Shown here: one piece after another, positions 5,502-5,512 of the stretch
Numbering within the stretch: the stretch's first letter is position 1
Layout of the letters: each line of letters starts with the position of its first letter
Source: Clostridia bacterium
GTDB taxonomy: Bacteria; Bacillota_A; Clostridia; Oscillospirales; CAG-272
Length of the DNA stretch: 5,512 bases
Reading direction: 5' to 3'
NCBI GenBank assembly: GCA_017959485.1
Contig: JAGDAM010000276.1
Location: 1-5,512 of the forward strand
Program-made: the position numbers and the translations under genes
The notes under the pieces: generated by a model
The model's input: the letters and a program-made list of their open reading frames with translations, nothing else
What the model was told of the DNA's origin: nothing
The model's database searches: none

Positions 5502-5512
5502 GCGAGCTTTGC

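Overview
The window carries four protein-coding genes with moderate-to-high GC coding sequence, AT-rich intergenic regions, consensus sigma-A type promoters with extended -10 boxes, and strong GAGG or AGGGA ribosome binding sites. The style of the S24 repressor, the HAMP-linked PP2C phosphatase and the Cys-type sulfatase without a signal peptide fits an anaerobic Clostridia-like Firmicute, perhaps an uncultured gut or rumen Oscillospirales/Christensenellales relative. The taxonomic guess is an inference from sequence style; no marker gene is present.

Layout: 1-192 holds no supportable gene. A promoter at 193-221 drives a 734-residue membrane-anchored dCache-HAMP-PP2C (SpoIIE/RsbU-type) phosphatase (309-2513), which ends at a long hairpin terminator (2533-2575). 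Convergent to it lies a 97-residue two-helix membrane protein on the minus strand (2667-2960). Back to back with that gene is a 255-residue HTH/S24 LexA-like repressor (3129-3896). The sulfatase gene (3936-5384) follows 39 bp behind the repressor with no visible terminator between them, so the two are probably co-transcribed. Three consecutive hairpins (5398-5501) close the unit.

The most interesting part is the 168-bp divergent intergenic region, 2961-3128. It holds a perfect-consensus promoter (TTGACA, 17 bp, TGcTATAAT) facing the small membrane protein and a near-consensus promoter (TTTACA, 17 bp, TGgTATAAT) facing the repressor. Both 17-bp spacers contain the same motif, CGGAAAAA(C/T)G, and a third copy lies in the leader of the small gene. 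The repressor keeps an intact LexA-type Ala-Gly cleavage bond and Ser/Lys dyad. I infer that it represses both its own operon and the small membrane protein and releases them after induced self-cleavage. That would be a compact stress switch controlling a small membrane protein on one side and a cytoplasmic sulfatase on the other. The operator assignment and the inducing signal are not shown by the sequence alone.
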